From Palaemon carinicauda (taxonomy: Eukaryota > Arthropoda > Malacostraca > Decapoda > Palaemonidae): 64,000 nucleotides of DNA. Location: positions 85,541,628 through 85,605,627 of the forward strand of contig NC_090751.1 in NCBI RefSeq assembly GCF_036898095.1, given 5' to 3'. Numbering within the stretch: the first letter of the stretch is position 1; the number at the start of each line of letters is the position of its first letter. Positions 24,123 through 33,272 of the stretch are shown one piece after another. A program made the translations under genes and the position numbers. The notes beneath the pieces were generated by a model. The model searched no databases. It was not told where the DNA came from and worked only from the letters and a program-made list of their open reading frames with translations.

Positions 24123-24125
<3 letters not shown>

Positions 24126-24218
<93 letters not shown>

Positions 24219-24226
24219 CTATACAG

Positions 24227-24306
<80 letters not shown>

Positions 24307-24322
24307 GTATGTATGTATTACA
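24126..24322. repeat. (TA)n microsatellite
   Basis: Long TA tract with a 'tctatacagta' interruption near 24219. Minus frames over it are artefacts. Confidence 0.95.
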
Positions 24323-24561
24323 AAAATAGTAACTTGAGGTACCTCTCTGCAAATAATCAATTCTCTGAGTGATCAAGTTTCAAAGTTCTACATTTCTGAA
24401 AAAGGGATTGTATATTTACATTATGCAACTAAGAGGTATGGTAGTTACATGTAAGACTTTTCTCATTCTCACTGCCCTGCTTTAAGCTGCAAGTACAATT
24501 CTAGCCATTCAACTCTCATACAAATTTCACGTGAAACTTACAATTAGTCTTTTTGGGCTCA

Positions 24562-24907
24562 AGCCATGGCGTCCTGATGGAAGGTTCCTGTTTGGTAGCT
24601 TCCTTGGGTATAAGACTACTAAGATATTCCCAGAGAATTTAACCACAGGTTATCACAGAATTCTAACTTCTGGAGCGAGTATCTCAAAGGTTTCCCTTTA
24701 AGACATCGTAATACAACAGGGGACACGCATGTCTGGTCGTGCCACATAGCTATCTCCACCCCGAACAGAGTTAACGCTTCGGTGTGTAAGGGCTGAGAAT
24801 AGCTGGGAGCCGTTCCACAGCTAATCTCACTCGTGGCTACTACTGATACTCGAGACGTAAACAAACGGACGCCATTGCTCTAATGACGTCACGCGCGTCT
24901 TTATCCT
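24562..24907. repeat. DIRS-A left inverted terminal repeat
   Basis: It pairs base for base with 32927-33272 (paired positions always sum to 57834, so there are no indels). I saw no mismatch in the parts compared. The outermost ~11 bp of the element (24551-24561) are not shared with the right end, an asymmetry typical of DIRS elements. The 81-codon frame inside (24619-24864) appears in both ITRs and is not a gene. Confidence 0.93.
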
Positions 24908-27206
24908 TTGTTTAGTAGCTGCCCTACTGAGACGGATTTTCCCTTGTGTGAACTTTATCGTTTTGCATCTTCGCTATGTCGTTACCTTCAGCCTCGCCTT
25001 CTTCTGGAAAGTTGAGTACAAGGTTCCAGTATTGTTTAATTAAGCTCTGGCCGTAAAGTAAATATTATTTTGCGAAATAATTGATGTTTTGTGGCAGAGC
25101 TGTGCCGCTACCGGACCCGCCATTTTATGGCGTCGTTGTTGTTTTGCATGTCTTATTTAGTTAGCCACAACAACGCTTCCGGCCTTATATACTAATCGAA
25201 TACATTAGTTTATTTAGTCTTCATAGCTAGGAACTTTTATATCGTGTTTAGACGCTTTTTATCGGTCATCGATTGACCTCATACCAGTCGGCTACTATAG
25301 CCCCCAGGCCAGGAGCCTATATACAAGTGTTCATGCATGATTTATCAGTGATCCTAGACTAAGTTATGAAGATAGTGGCATTATTATTTTACAATACTTT
25401 TGACTAGTGATGCAAATGTTTTCGCCTTCAGGGACCATATAGGGGATAGGCTAGTCAGTGATTCTTACTAGCCTAACCTAACCTTAGGACCCCTATATGC
25501 TTCCTTCATCCCCTGCCTTGGCATTCCCTCTAATTAGCCTTGATCCCTTTTCTGAGTAAAGGGATTTATTGTCTAATAGAGTATTATATCGCCTCTCAGT
25601 CCTCCCTAAAGGAATGAACCCCCTTTAGGATTGCGTCTGAGAGTGAGGTTAGGCTAGCCTACCTCTATGGCTAGGATAGTCTACGACTTTCCTGCGATAG
25701 CGATACGTCTTCCTCCTTGCCTAGTTCAGGACTTTTAGCCTTGATCTAGGTCGGGTTAGGAAGGTTTCTCTGTTCCATGCTGAAACGGTACTCTTGCACC
25801 GTTTTAGCCGATCAGCCTAATCTTAGGTTAGGGAGTGTCCTCCCTTCCCTTTGTGGCCGCTCTGGTACAGAAACCCTTCCTGGGAAGACCCCTCTCTTCT
25901 CCCTCCCCACCTATCTCTTGTATAGCCTAGCCTATGCTTAGGTTAGTTTATACTCATCTGTCCCCTGTCCTACAACTCCTCCTTAGGGTGGAAGAGTAGG
26001 GCTACCCGAGCTTCCTTGTGCAGTCCGCTCTGGTACATATACCTTCATAGTGTCCTATAAGGTTAGTTCCTAGTGTAGCTCTGCATAAGGGAGTCTCCCC
26101 CCCCCCCCCCTCTTGGGTGTTCCCTAGTCCTCCCTTGGGCTACCTGCTCCCGGTCCCTAGTGACCCCTGCATATGGATGATAGAGCCTGTCTCTATCATG
26201 GGTACACCCCCTCAGGGAGGGGGAGGGATGTCTGGAACCCTGAAGGTACTTCCTGCATCCTTCCCCCCCTCCCCCTGTCTCTCTATCTATCCGGGTGCCG
26301 GTCTCTTGCCGCCTCTTCTGCCGGCAATACCTGCCTCTTGGTGACTTCCCTACCCTTGCCGCCAGCCCCCCGTGTTCCGAGGGACTGCCGGCTGCCGCCG
26401 GCTACTACCGGCGGCTCTCCTACTCCTATCTAATCGTCCGCTTGCCGGTCGATCTCCGGAGTGCCGGCATATACTGCCGGCAACCCGATACTACCTGTAC
26501 CATCCTTACCCCAGTCACCAATCCGGCATCCTCCGGCTGCCGGAGCCGCCGCTCCCTGCCGGCGTGCCGCCGTTGTGCCGGCGGCCGCCATCCTGGTATC
26601 TAACTGACTTTACAAATTGTCTGTTCTAGTGCCAGAATCTATGCTGGAGCGAGCTCCGGCGTGCCGGCGGCTTGCCGGATACCCCGGAGGCGTCAAGAAT
26701 ACTTGCACCCCCTCTCTGTAGCTATCATAAGACTAAGATAGCCCTACCTGGCAAATAGATAAGCTGCTTTGCTTCTAAGATCAGTACCTAGTACTGCTCT
26801 ATTAGTGATCATGCTGTCTCTTTGCATTCTTCTATTTCCAGCATGCTATGTGCATCTTAGCACGGCTGGTTGCCAGAAGCAGTTACCCTTAATGAGACCT
26901 TCTGGCTCTTATCTGGGAACCGAATGAATTCGATCCCAACCTTGTCCTTGGCTTTCCATGGAGTTCCAATATAATGGGAATCCTAGGAAACTATATCCAA
27001 TGATCTCGGTCATTTGGATTATCCCAGGACCAAGCCTATGGTAACCAGCCGGGCGAGATGCATGGAGCGTGTTCTCCTTTACTGTTTCACTCTCTATGCA
27101 TCACACCTTCTGTAAGTTAAAATTAATGATTAATATTAACTTAATTTAAGAGCCATTCCTATGACTCCCCCATACTCATTTTCTCTTTCTTCCACAGGAG
27201 GAGCAG
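24908..27206 (+). promoter_or_regulatory. DIRS-A 5' leader
   Basis: A 2.3 kb non-coding leader between the ITR and ORF1. It has a CpG-rich block with eleven TGCCGG words (26296-26680). It ends with a polypyrimidine tract and AG ('ttctctttcttccacag', AG at 27196-27197), nine bases before the ORF1 start codon. That is a good 3' splice site, so the ORF1 mRNA is probably spliced from a donor in the leader. Frames at 26117-26629 are not supported as genes. Confidence 0.55.
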
Positions 27207-29156
27207 ATGAAGTGCGATTTCGCATACTGTGCTGTGAAACGCTCCCAGTTTTACGGACATACGGCGTGCAGGACTCACGCCCCTTGCTCAGACAAGAAAG
27301 GGGATTGGAAGTTCTGGAATCCACTGGAATGTACGGTCTGCCAGGCCTACCTAGTTGAGGCCTTCCATAACCCTCCCTCAGCGGAGGTTAGAGACATTGC
27401 TCGTGAGAAACTGCGCAAGTGGGTGCGTGGTTTTCAGAGAAATGCCACTGGACCGTACCTGGCCACCGAAGAACTGAGGTCCCTGTTGTTCCCTAAGGCC
27501 TCCCCTGACTCAGTGGTTCCAAAGGAAGCAATCCCCACTGTCCAAATTACGGTGGAACCTGATGTGGTCATGGCTCAGTCCATGCACGAGTGTCGCCTAG
27601 ATTCCGAGGAGGATGAACAGATCTCTGACGTCTCGGAAGACACGGAGAAGACGCTTATGGCTCAAGGAGCCGAAGAGGACGAAGACAAGGTGGAATACAC
27701 CGAGTCGGAGATTGGAGCTACTCCCTCGTCCATCCCTCCGCCTACTCCTACACCGACGGATGTGTCCATCCCGTCTACCTCCTCGACCCCGGATCCTTCC
27801 TCTTCTACACAAGAACTGATCCGACTGATTAGAGCTGTCATGGACGACAGACTGAAGGAGAACCAGGAGTCCATCAGGTCTATGATTGGATCCAGAGAAC
27901 CGAAGAAGATCTCGGTCAAGGATCTCCCAGCTTGCTCTCATGCCAACCCGTGGAGGTATGCAGAGCATATGGTTATTGCGACCGGCAGGATCTTTGTTAG
28001 TGACAAAATCGGCACGGTCCCGTTGGAAGATGTGGAATTCTTCCCAAGCTTCGAGGCCTACCCGGACTGTTACGTCCGGCTTCGTTCCGAACCTGCCTCG
28101 AAGGAGGAGACCGAACCTAAGGAAGAGATAGTGTTCGATCTCGCAAAGGCCCAGGCTATGCTAGCCTCCGCATTTAAGAGCAGGGGCTTTACCTGCTCTA
28201 AGCTTCCTGCCTTGAGCAAGAAGCATCCTACTTATGTCGCACCCGACACTGCGATTCTTCCATTTTTGGAAAAGGCCTTGGCTGCATGCCTTAAAGCGGC
28301 GGAAGAAGGGAAACCCTGCCCTGCACTGGAGGAGTGCAGACCCTTCTCCATCGTGACGCCCCCTGACACTAGACAATGGAAAGATGTCCAACATACTTTC
28401 GTTGTGGGTAGGCTCGATCCTGACGTTGCCGGACGTCAGTTTAATGAAGACCTCCCTAAGCTCAATGATCACCTCCTTCGCCGGGAACAAGACACGAAGG
28501 AGAGGCTTGCAGCGTCTCTTTCTCATCAAGTCCAACTTGAAGTTATGGCCTGTGACACAGCAGTACCCGATCACTACATGGTACTGGCCAAATCCCACTT
28601 ACTCACGGTAATGAAGGACTTGTACCATTTCATAAAGGCTCGTAGAGCCTGTCGTGAATTCGTGTTTGTCGGTGCCACCGTGAAACACGAACCCCGGAGG
28701 CTGATTTCCTCCAACATCTGGGGAAAGCACCTGTTTCCTTCCGACCTTGTCAAGGAAATAACGGACAGAGCCGCCACGGAGAATAGGAACCTTCTCCACA
28801 AGTGGGGCATGTCCAGGAAAAGGAAAACCTCTCAGGACGATGGACCTCAGCCTAAGAGGAAACCTCAGAAGCCGAAACCCCAGCAACGTCAACAAAGACG
28901 TCAGTTTCCGGGACCCGCTACCTCCCAAGTGGTTGCCCAACCACAACAGACCTTTCAATTGGTCCCCCAACCGGTGTTGTCACAGTCACCGGTCTTCACC
29001 CCTGCCTTTGAGCAGCCATCCACTACCTTTCATGCCAGAGGTAGAGGCTCGTCCAGGGGTGCAAGCAGAGACGCCTCTCGTCGTCCCTCCAGAGGTAGAG
29101 GAGGAAAGGGAGCTAGCGGCCGAGGCAACAAGTCCTCGGGACACCAGAAGCAATGA
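27207..29156 (+). CDS. DIRS-A ORF1, gag-like protein (649 aa)
   Basis: Presumed nucleocapsid-like protein of the retrotransposon. The first 45 residues hold a Cys/His cluster (C3, C8, H18, C21, H24, C27, C42, C45) that could bind zinc. An acidic, Ser/Thr/Pro-rich linker follows (~110-200) and then a mostly helical region (~230-540) with no motif I can name. The C-terminal ~100 residues are basic and Gln/Pro/Gly/Arg-rich ('RGRGSSRGASRDASRRPSRG'), suited to nucleic acid binding. The start is the first ATG after the predicted splice acceptor. The end overlaps ORF2 by ~317 nt in another frame. Intact with no internal stop. Confidence 0.85.
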   Translation: MKCDFAYCAVKRSQFYGHTACRTHAPCSDKKGDWKFWNPLECTVCQAYLVEAFHNPPSAEVRDIAREKLRKWVRGFQRNATGPYLATEELRSLLFPKASPDSVVPKEAIPTVQITVEPDVVMAQSMHECRLDSEEDEQISDVSEDTEKTLMAQGAEEDEDKVEYTESEIGATPSSIPPPTPTPTDVSIPSTSSTPDPSSSTQELIRLIRAVMDDRLKENQESIRSMIGSREPKKISVKDLPACSHANPWRYAEHMVIATGRIFVSDKIGTVPLEDVEFFPSFEAYPDCYVRLRSEPASKEETEPKEEIVFDLAKAQAMLASAFKSRGFTCSKLPALSKKHPTYVAPDTAILPFLEKALAACLKAAEEGKPCPALEECRPFSIVTPPDTRQWKDVQHTFVVGRLDPDVAGRQFNEDLPKLNDHLLRREQDTKERLAASLSHQVQLEVMACDTAVPDHYMVLAKSHLLTVMKDLYHFIKARRACREFVFVGATVKHEPRRLISSNIWGKHLFPSDLVKEITDRAATENRNLLHKWGMSRKRKTSQDDGPQPKRKPQKPKPQQRQQRRQFPGPATSQVVAQPQQTFQLVPQPVLSQSPVFTPAFEQPSTTFHARGRGSSRGASRDASRRPSRGRGGKGASGRGNKSSGHQKQ

Positions 29157-31035
29157 AGTGCTTCCGGTGGGAGGAAGACTCCGCCAATTCCAGGATCGTT
29201 GGACCTTCGATCCTTGGGCACACAGCATCATCAAGAACGGTCTAGGCTGGAGTTGGGTGCAACCACCCCCAATCTTCCAGCGGTTCTTCCAACAATCGAC
29301 CCCCATTCTGGAAGAATATGTTCTAGACCTCTTGAACAAGAAGGTGATAAGGAAGGTAAAGTCCACCAGGTTCCAAGGGAGACTGTTTTGCGTTCCCAAG
29401 AAGGACTCAGACAAGCTCAGAGTCATTCTGGACTTATCCCCCCTCAACAAGTTCATAGAGAACAACAAATTCAAGATGCTGACGCTTCAACAAATAAGGA
29501 CCCTTCTGCCTCAAGGTTCCTACACGGTCTCTATAGACCTGGCGGATGCCTATTGGCACATTCCAATGAACCATCACGCTTCCTCCTACCTAGGATTTCG
29601 ACTCCAAAGGAAAAGCTACGCCTTCCGGGCCATGCCATTCGGCCTCAATGTGGCCCCTCGGATCTTCACAAAGCTGGCGGATGCCATAGTACAACAGCTC
29701 CGCCTAAGAAACGTCCAGGTGATGGCCTACCTCGACGACTGGCTAGTCTGGGCTCCATCGCCCGAAGAGTGTACAAAGTCTTGCGACGAAGTTACCCAGT
29801 ACCTAGAACACCTGGGATTCAAGATCAACGAGAAGAAATCTCGCCTCTCTCCGGCTCAGAAGTTTCAGTGGCTGGGAATCCACTGGAATCTTCAGTCACA
29901 CCGCCTTTCCATCCCCCAGAAGAAAAGGAAGGAAATAGCAGGGTCTGTCAAGCGACTACTGAAATCCAAACGCATTTCAAGACGACAGCAGGAACGAGTT
30001 CTAGGCTCTCTACAATTCGCCTCAGTGACAAACCCAGTGCTTCGTGCACAGCTAAAGGATGCCGCGGGAGTCTGGAGACGATCGGCATCCATCGCTCGAA
30101 GAGACCTCAAGAGACGGCTTCCAAACAGACTTCGACGCCTCCTAAAGCCGTGGTCGGAAGCAATGGCCCTGAAAAGGTCCATTCCTCTCCAACACCCTCC
30201 TCCTTCACTCAACATCCACACGGATGCCTCACTGGAGGGCTGGGGAGGTCACTCCCACCTGAAACAAGCTCAAGGGACCTGGTCTCCACTATTCAAGACG
30301 TTCCACATAAACATCTTGGAGGCCATGGCGGTCCTTCTTACTCTGAAGAAGCTATCCCCGCCGCCCTCGATCCACATCCGTCTAACCCTAGACAACTCGG
30401 TGGTAGTTCGTTGTCTCAATCGCCAAGGCTCAAGATCGCCCCAGATAAATCAGGTGCTTCTCCCAATCTTCCGTCTGGCGGAGAAGAAGAAGTGGCACCT
30501 GTCTGCAGTTCACCTACAAGGATTCCGCAACGTGACAGCGGATGCTCTATCTCGGACAAACCCGATAGAGTCGGAATGGTCTCTAGACGCAAGATCATTC
30601 TCCTTCATCTCTCATCAAGTCCCAGAACTTCAGATAGATCTCTTTGCAACGAGCGACAACAATCAACTTCCTCTGTACGTAGCCCCGTACGAGGACCCCA
30701 AAGCAGAAGCGGTGGACGCCATGTCACTGGACTGGAACAGATGGTCGAAGATATACCTGTTCCCTCCCACCAACCTTCTGTTGAAAGTCCTCTCCAAACT
30801 GAGAACCTTCAAAGGGACAGCGGCCCTAGTGGCTCCCAAGTGGCCCCGGAGCAACTGGTACCCCCTGGTCCTGGAGCTGCAGCCCAAGCTGATCCCTCTC
30901 CCGGGCCCAGTTCTCTCTCAACAAGTACAGAAGTCGACTGTCTTCGCTTCATCATCGAAAATCAAGGACCTTCATCTCATGATTTTCTCTCCCTTGCCGC
31001 AAAGAAGAGGTTTGGGATCTCGAAGAAAAGTCTAG
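28840..31035 (+). CDS. DIRS-A ORF2: reverse transcriptase, RNase H, methyltransferase-like (731 aa)
   Basis: Copies element RNA into DNA. The RT core starts near residue 118 ('QFQDRWTFDPW'), with 'LRVILDLSPLNKFI' and 'SIDLADAYWHIP' before the catalytic YLDD at 297-300. RNase H runs from ~460, with D462 in 'HTDAS', a Glu in 'NILEAMAVL', Asp in 'LTLDNSVV' and Asp in 'TADALSR'. From residue 600, 'IDLFATSDNN' to 'LVAPKWPRSNW' matches the Dam-like methyltransferase domain described in DIRS elements. Where a catalytic [D/N]PP[F/Y/W] would be expected it has 'FPPT', so enzymatic activity is doubtful. The true N-terminus is uncertain: the first ~115 codons overlap ORF1. Frame is intact to the stop. 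Confidence 0.9.
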   Translation: MDLSLRGNLRSRNPSNVNKDVSFRDPLPPKWLPNHNRPFNWSPNRCCHSHRSSPLPLSSHPLPFMPEVEARPGVQAETPLVVPPEVEEERELAAEATSPRDTRSNEVLPVGGRLRQFQDRWTFDPWAHSIIKNGLGWSWVQPPPIFQRFFQQSTPILEEYVLDLLNKKVIRKVKSTRFQGRLFCVPKKDSDKLRVILDLSPLNKFIENNKFKMLTLQQIRTLLPQGSYTVSIDLADAYWHIPMNHHASSYLGFRLQRKSYAFRAMPFGLNVAPRIFTKLADAIVQQLRLRNVQVMAYLDDWLVWAPSPEECTKSCDEVTQYLEHLGFKINEKKSRLSPAQKFQWLGIHWNLQSHRLSIPQKKRKEIAGSVKRLLKSKRISRRQQERVLGSLQFASVTNPVLRAQLKDAAGVWRRSASIARRDLKRRLPNRLRRLLKPWSEAMALKRSIPLQHPPPSLNIHTDASLEGWGGHSHLKQAQGTWSPLFKTFHINILEAMAVLLTLKKLSPPPSIHIRLTLDNSVVVRCLNRQGSRSPQINQVLLPIFRLAEKKKWHLSAVHLQGFRNVTADALSRTNPIESEWSLDARSFSFISHQVPELQIDLFATSDNNQLPLYVAPYEDPKAEAVDAMSLDWNRWSKIYLFPPTNLLLKVLSKLRTFKGTAALVAPKWPRSNWYPLVLELQPKLIPLPGPVLSQQVQKSTVFASSSKIKDLHLMIFSPLPQRRGLGSRRKV

Positions 31036-31967
31036 ACTTCCTAGAGGAATACAAGACCGAATCCACGAGACGGCAATATGAATCATCCTGGAGGAAATGG
31101 GTCTCCTTTGTTAAAGCAAAAAATCCTAAAGAAATCACCATTGATTTCTGTATGTCCTTCTTCATTCACCTTCATGGACAAGGATTAGCAGCCAATACGA
31201 TTTCAACCTGCAAATCGGCTTTGACTAGACCAATTCTATATGCTTTCCAAATTGATCTGTCCAGCGACATCTTTAACAAACTGCCGAAAGCATGTGCTCG
31301 CCTACGCCCAGCACCCCCTCCGAAACCGATCTCCTGGTCACTAGACAAGGTGCTCCATTTCGCCTCCAACTTGGACAATGATTCATGCCCCCTCAAGGAT
31401 CTGACTCAGAAAGTTATATTTTTATTTGCTCTCGCCTCGGGAGCTCGAGTCAGCGAAATAGTGGCATTATCAAGAGAAGAGGGACACATCCTGTTTGCTG
31501 ATTCAGGAGAAGTGACCCTCTCCCCTGATCCGACGTTTCTCGCCAAAAATGAATTACCCACCAAAAGATGGGGCCCTTGGAGAATATGCCCCCTGAAGGA
31601 GGATGTCTCTCTATGTCCAGTAGAGAGCCTCAAGGTCTATCTTCGCAGAACTTCAAACTTTGGTGGAGGCCAACTCTTCAAAGGAGAAACATCGGGCAGC
31701 GACCTGTCACTGAAACAATTAAGAGCGAAAATCACCTACTTCATTCGCAGAGCGGATCCGAACAGTACACCCGCTGGTCATGATCCTAGAAAAGTGGCAT
31801 CTTCTCTGAACTTCTTTCAGAGCATGGACTATGAGAGCCTTAAAAACTTTACGGGCTGGAAGTCCTCGCGAGTTTTCTTTAAACATTATGCGAAACAAGT
31901 GCACGAAATCAAACATTTTGTGGTAGCCGCAGGTAGTGTTATGAAACCTGCACCTAACTCTGCGTAG
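29199..31967 (+). CDS. DIRS-A ORF3, tyrosine recombinase (YR domain from ~30910)
   Basis: Integrates the circular DNA by tyrosine recombination. The YR part begins near residue 570. The N-terminal SAM-like core-binding domain is about 615-700 ('STRRQYESSWRKW'). The catalytic domain has R750 in 'SGARVSEI', H861 and R864 in 'HDPRKVAS', Trp in 'TGWKS' ten residues before the nucleophile, and Y897. Trp in place of the second His is common in this family. The frame is open for ~570 codons upstream, entirely overlapping ORF2, and that part may not be translated. A start inside ORF2 or a frameshift is needed. The C-terminus is complete. Confidence 0.88.
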   Translation: MDLRSLGTQHHQERSRLELGATTPNLPAVLPTIDPHSGRICSRPLEQEGDKEGKVHQVPRETVLRSQEGLRQAQSHSGLIPPQQVHREQQIQDADASTNKDPSASRFLHGLYRPGGCLLAHSNEPSRFLLPRISTPKEKLRLPGHAIRPQCGPSDLHKAGGCHSTTAPPKKRPGDGLPRRLASLGSIARRVYKVLRRSYPVPRTPGIQDQREEISPLSGSEVSVAGNPLESSVTPPFHPPEEKEGNSRVCQATTEIQTHFKTTAGTSSRLSTIRLSDKPSASCTAKGCRGSLETIGIHRSKRPQETASKQTSTPPKAVVGSNGPEKVHSSPTPSSFTQHPHGCLTGGLGRSLPPETSSRDLVSTIQDVPHKHLGGHGGPSYSEEAIPAALDPHPSNPRQLGGSSLSQSPRLKIAPDKSGASPNLPSGGEEEVAPVCSSPTRIPQRDSGCSISDKPDRVGMVSRRKIILLHLSSSPRTSDRSLCNERQQSTSSVRSPVRGPQSRSGGRHVTGLEQMVEDIPVPSHQPSVESPLQTENLQRDSGPSGSQVAPEQLVPPGPGAAAQADPSPGPSSLSTSTEVDCLRFIIENQGPSSHDFLSLAAKKRFGISKKSLDFLEEYKTESTRRQYESSWRKWVSFVKAKNPKEITIDFCMSFFIHLHGQGLAANTISTCKSALTRPILYAFQIDLSSDIFNKLPKACARLRPAPPPKPISWSLDKVLHFASNLDNDSCPLKDLTQKVIFLFALASGARVSEIVALSREEGHILFADSGEVTLSPDPTFLAKNELPTKRWGPWRICPLKEDVSLCPVESLKVYLRRTSNFGGGQLFKGETSGSDLSLKQLRAKITYFIRRADPNSTPAGHDPRKVASSLNFFQSMDYESLKNFTGWKSSRVFFKHYAKQVHEIKHFVVAAGSVMKPAPNSA

Positions 31968-32756
31968 AACAGTGAGTTACTTGGGACTCTAACTCTTCGG
32001 GTGCCTATGTTGACCCTCGAGTGATTCATAGTGATGTCTAAAAACACTTAGTGCTTTTATAACTGTTCTTATCCCAGGTGAAATGTCATAGTGTTACACA
32101 AGTGCCGCATGCCTTGAGCATGATGTGTTATTTAAAGACTTGCGTTCCTCGAGAACGAGTACCTACTAATCCTGAAATTCCCTTTCAGATTCAAGAGCAA
32201 GCCTTTATTTCTATGTACATTATTGTTACTGTAAATGAACTTTACTTTTGCTGTAAATTATTTAATTTCTGCATTGTGAAATAAAATTTCTATTTTATTA
32301 CTTATGCGTCTCTTTCAGCTCCTACTTACTATGAAATACATACTGTCATAGTTTTATTTACTCCTCCTTTCTTATGGTCATGAAGAATTTAGGATGTCTA
32401 TTCCTAAATTATATTCACCTTGCCTTAGTAAGGTTCCTACACGAATACTTACTTCTGATAATCAGGAGATGAACTCTACACACAGTGCCCAACCACCACT
32501 GGCCTACTTCAGAATGTTCCTATACAAATATCAAACATTCTGCTTCATCTCTAAGCTCTTAAAAGTTCTTCTGTCAAGATGAATAGCCCTTCAATACCAC
32601 TTTGACGTCGGCATAGCCCATGGGAACTTCCTACCAATGGGGGGCAGGATATTTCGTTCCTATGGTTCTTACCTAAGATTACTTTGCTGTTTTGTCAATG
32701 CCTAGGCACTTAACTCTGGGGGAAAATCTACCACGATACATTGATTCTCTGGTACT
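31968..32756 (+). other. DIRS-A 3' untranslated region
   Basis: AT-rich, without coding frames of note (68 and 62 codons only). An AATAAA at 32280-32285 ('gtgaaataaaatttc') is a candidate polyadenylation signal, upstream of the ICR and right ITR. Confidence 0.5.
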
Positions 32757-32852
32757 CTTCCATCAGGACGCCATGGCTTGAGCCCAAAAAACGGATTTTG
32801 AGCGAAGCGAAAAATCTATTTTTGGGTGAGATAGCCATGGCGTCCTGATGGA
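32757..32852. repeat. DIRS-A internal complementary region (ICR)
   Basis: The left half (to ~32790) is the reverse complement of the left terminus ('tttttgggctcaagccatgg' side). The right half is the reverse complement of the right terminus ('tttcgcttcgctcaaaatcc' side). The two halves meet at the T/A run. In DIRS elements such a region is thought to template completion and circularisation of the cDNA ends. Confidence 0.92.
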
Positions 32853-32926
32853 CCCTCCCTACTACTTCGTTCAGTTTGCTCCCACCCTACACAATTGTAT
32901 CATGGTGATGGGCAGCAACTGGCGCC

Positions 32927-33272
32927 AGGATAAAGACGCGCGTGACGTCATTAGAGCAATGGCGTCCGTTTGTTTACGTCTCGAGTATCAGTAGTAGCCA
33001 CGAGTGAGATTAGCTGTGGAACGGCTCCCAGCTATTCTCAGCCCTTACACACCGAAGCGTTAACTCTGTTCGGGGTGGAGATAGCTATGTGGCACGACCA
33101 GACATGCGTGTCCCCTGTTGTATTACGATGTCTTAAAGGGAAACCTTTGAGATACTCGCTCCAGAAGTTAGAATTCTGTGATAACCTGTGGTTAAATTCT
33201 CTGGGAATATCTTAGTAGTCTTATACCCAAGGAAGCTACCAAACAGGAACCTTCCATCAGGACGCCATGGCT
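32927..33272. repeat. DIRS-A right inverted terminal repeat
   Basis: Partner of 24562-24907. It is followed by a ~45 bp right-end extension (33273-33318, 'atctcacccaaaaatagatt' side) present at this terminus and in the ICR only. Confidence 0.93.

Noticed and set aside
24619..24864. Pair of identical 81-codon frames at 24619-24864 (minus) and 32970-33215 (plus)
   Set aside because: They are the two ITRs of DIRS-A. Identity reflects the repeat, not a duplicated gene.
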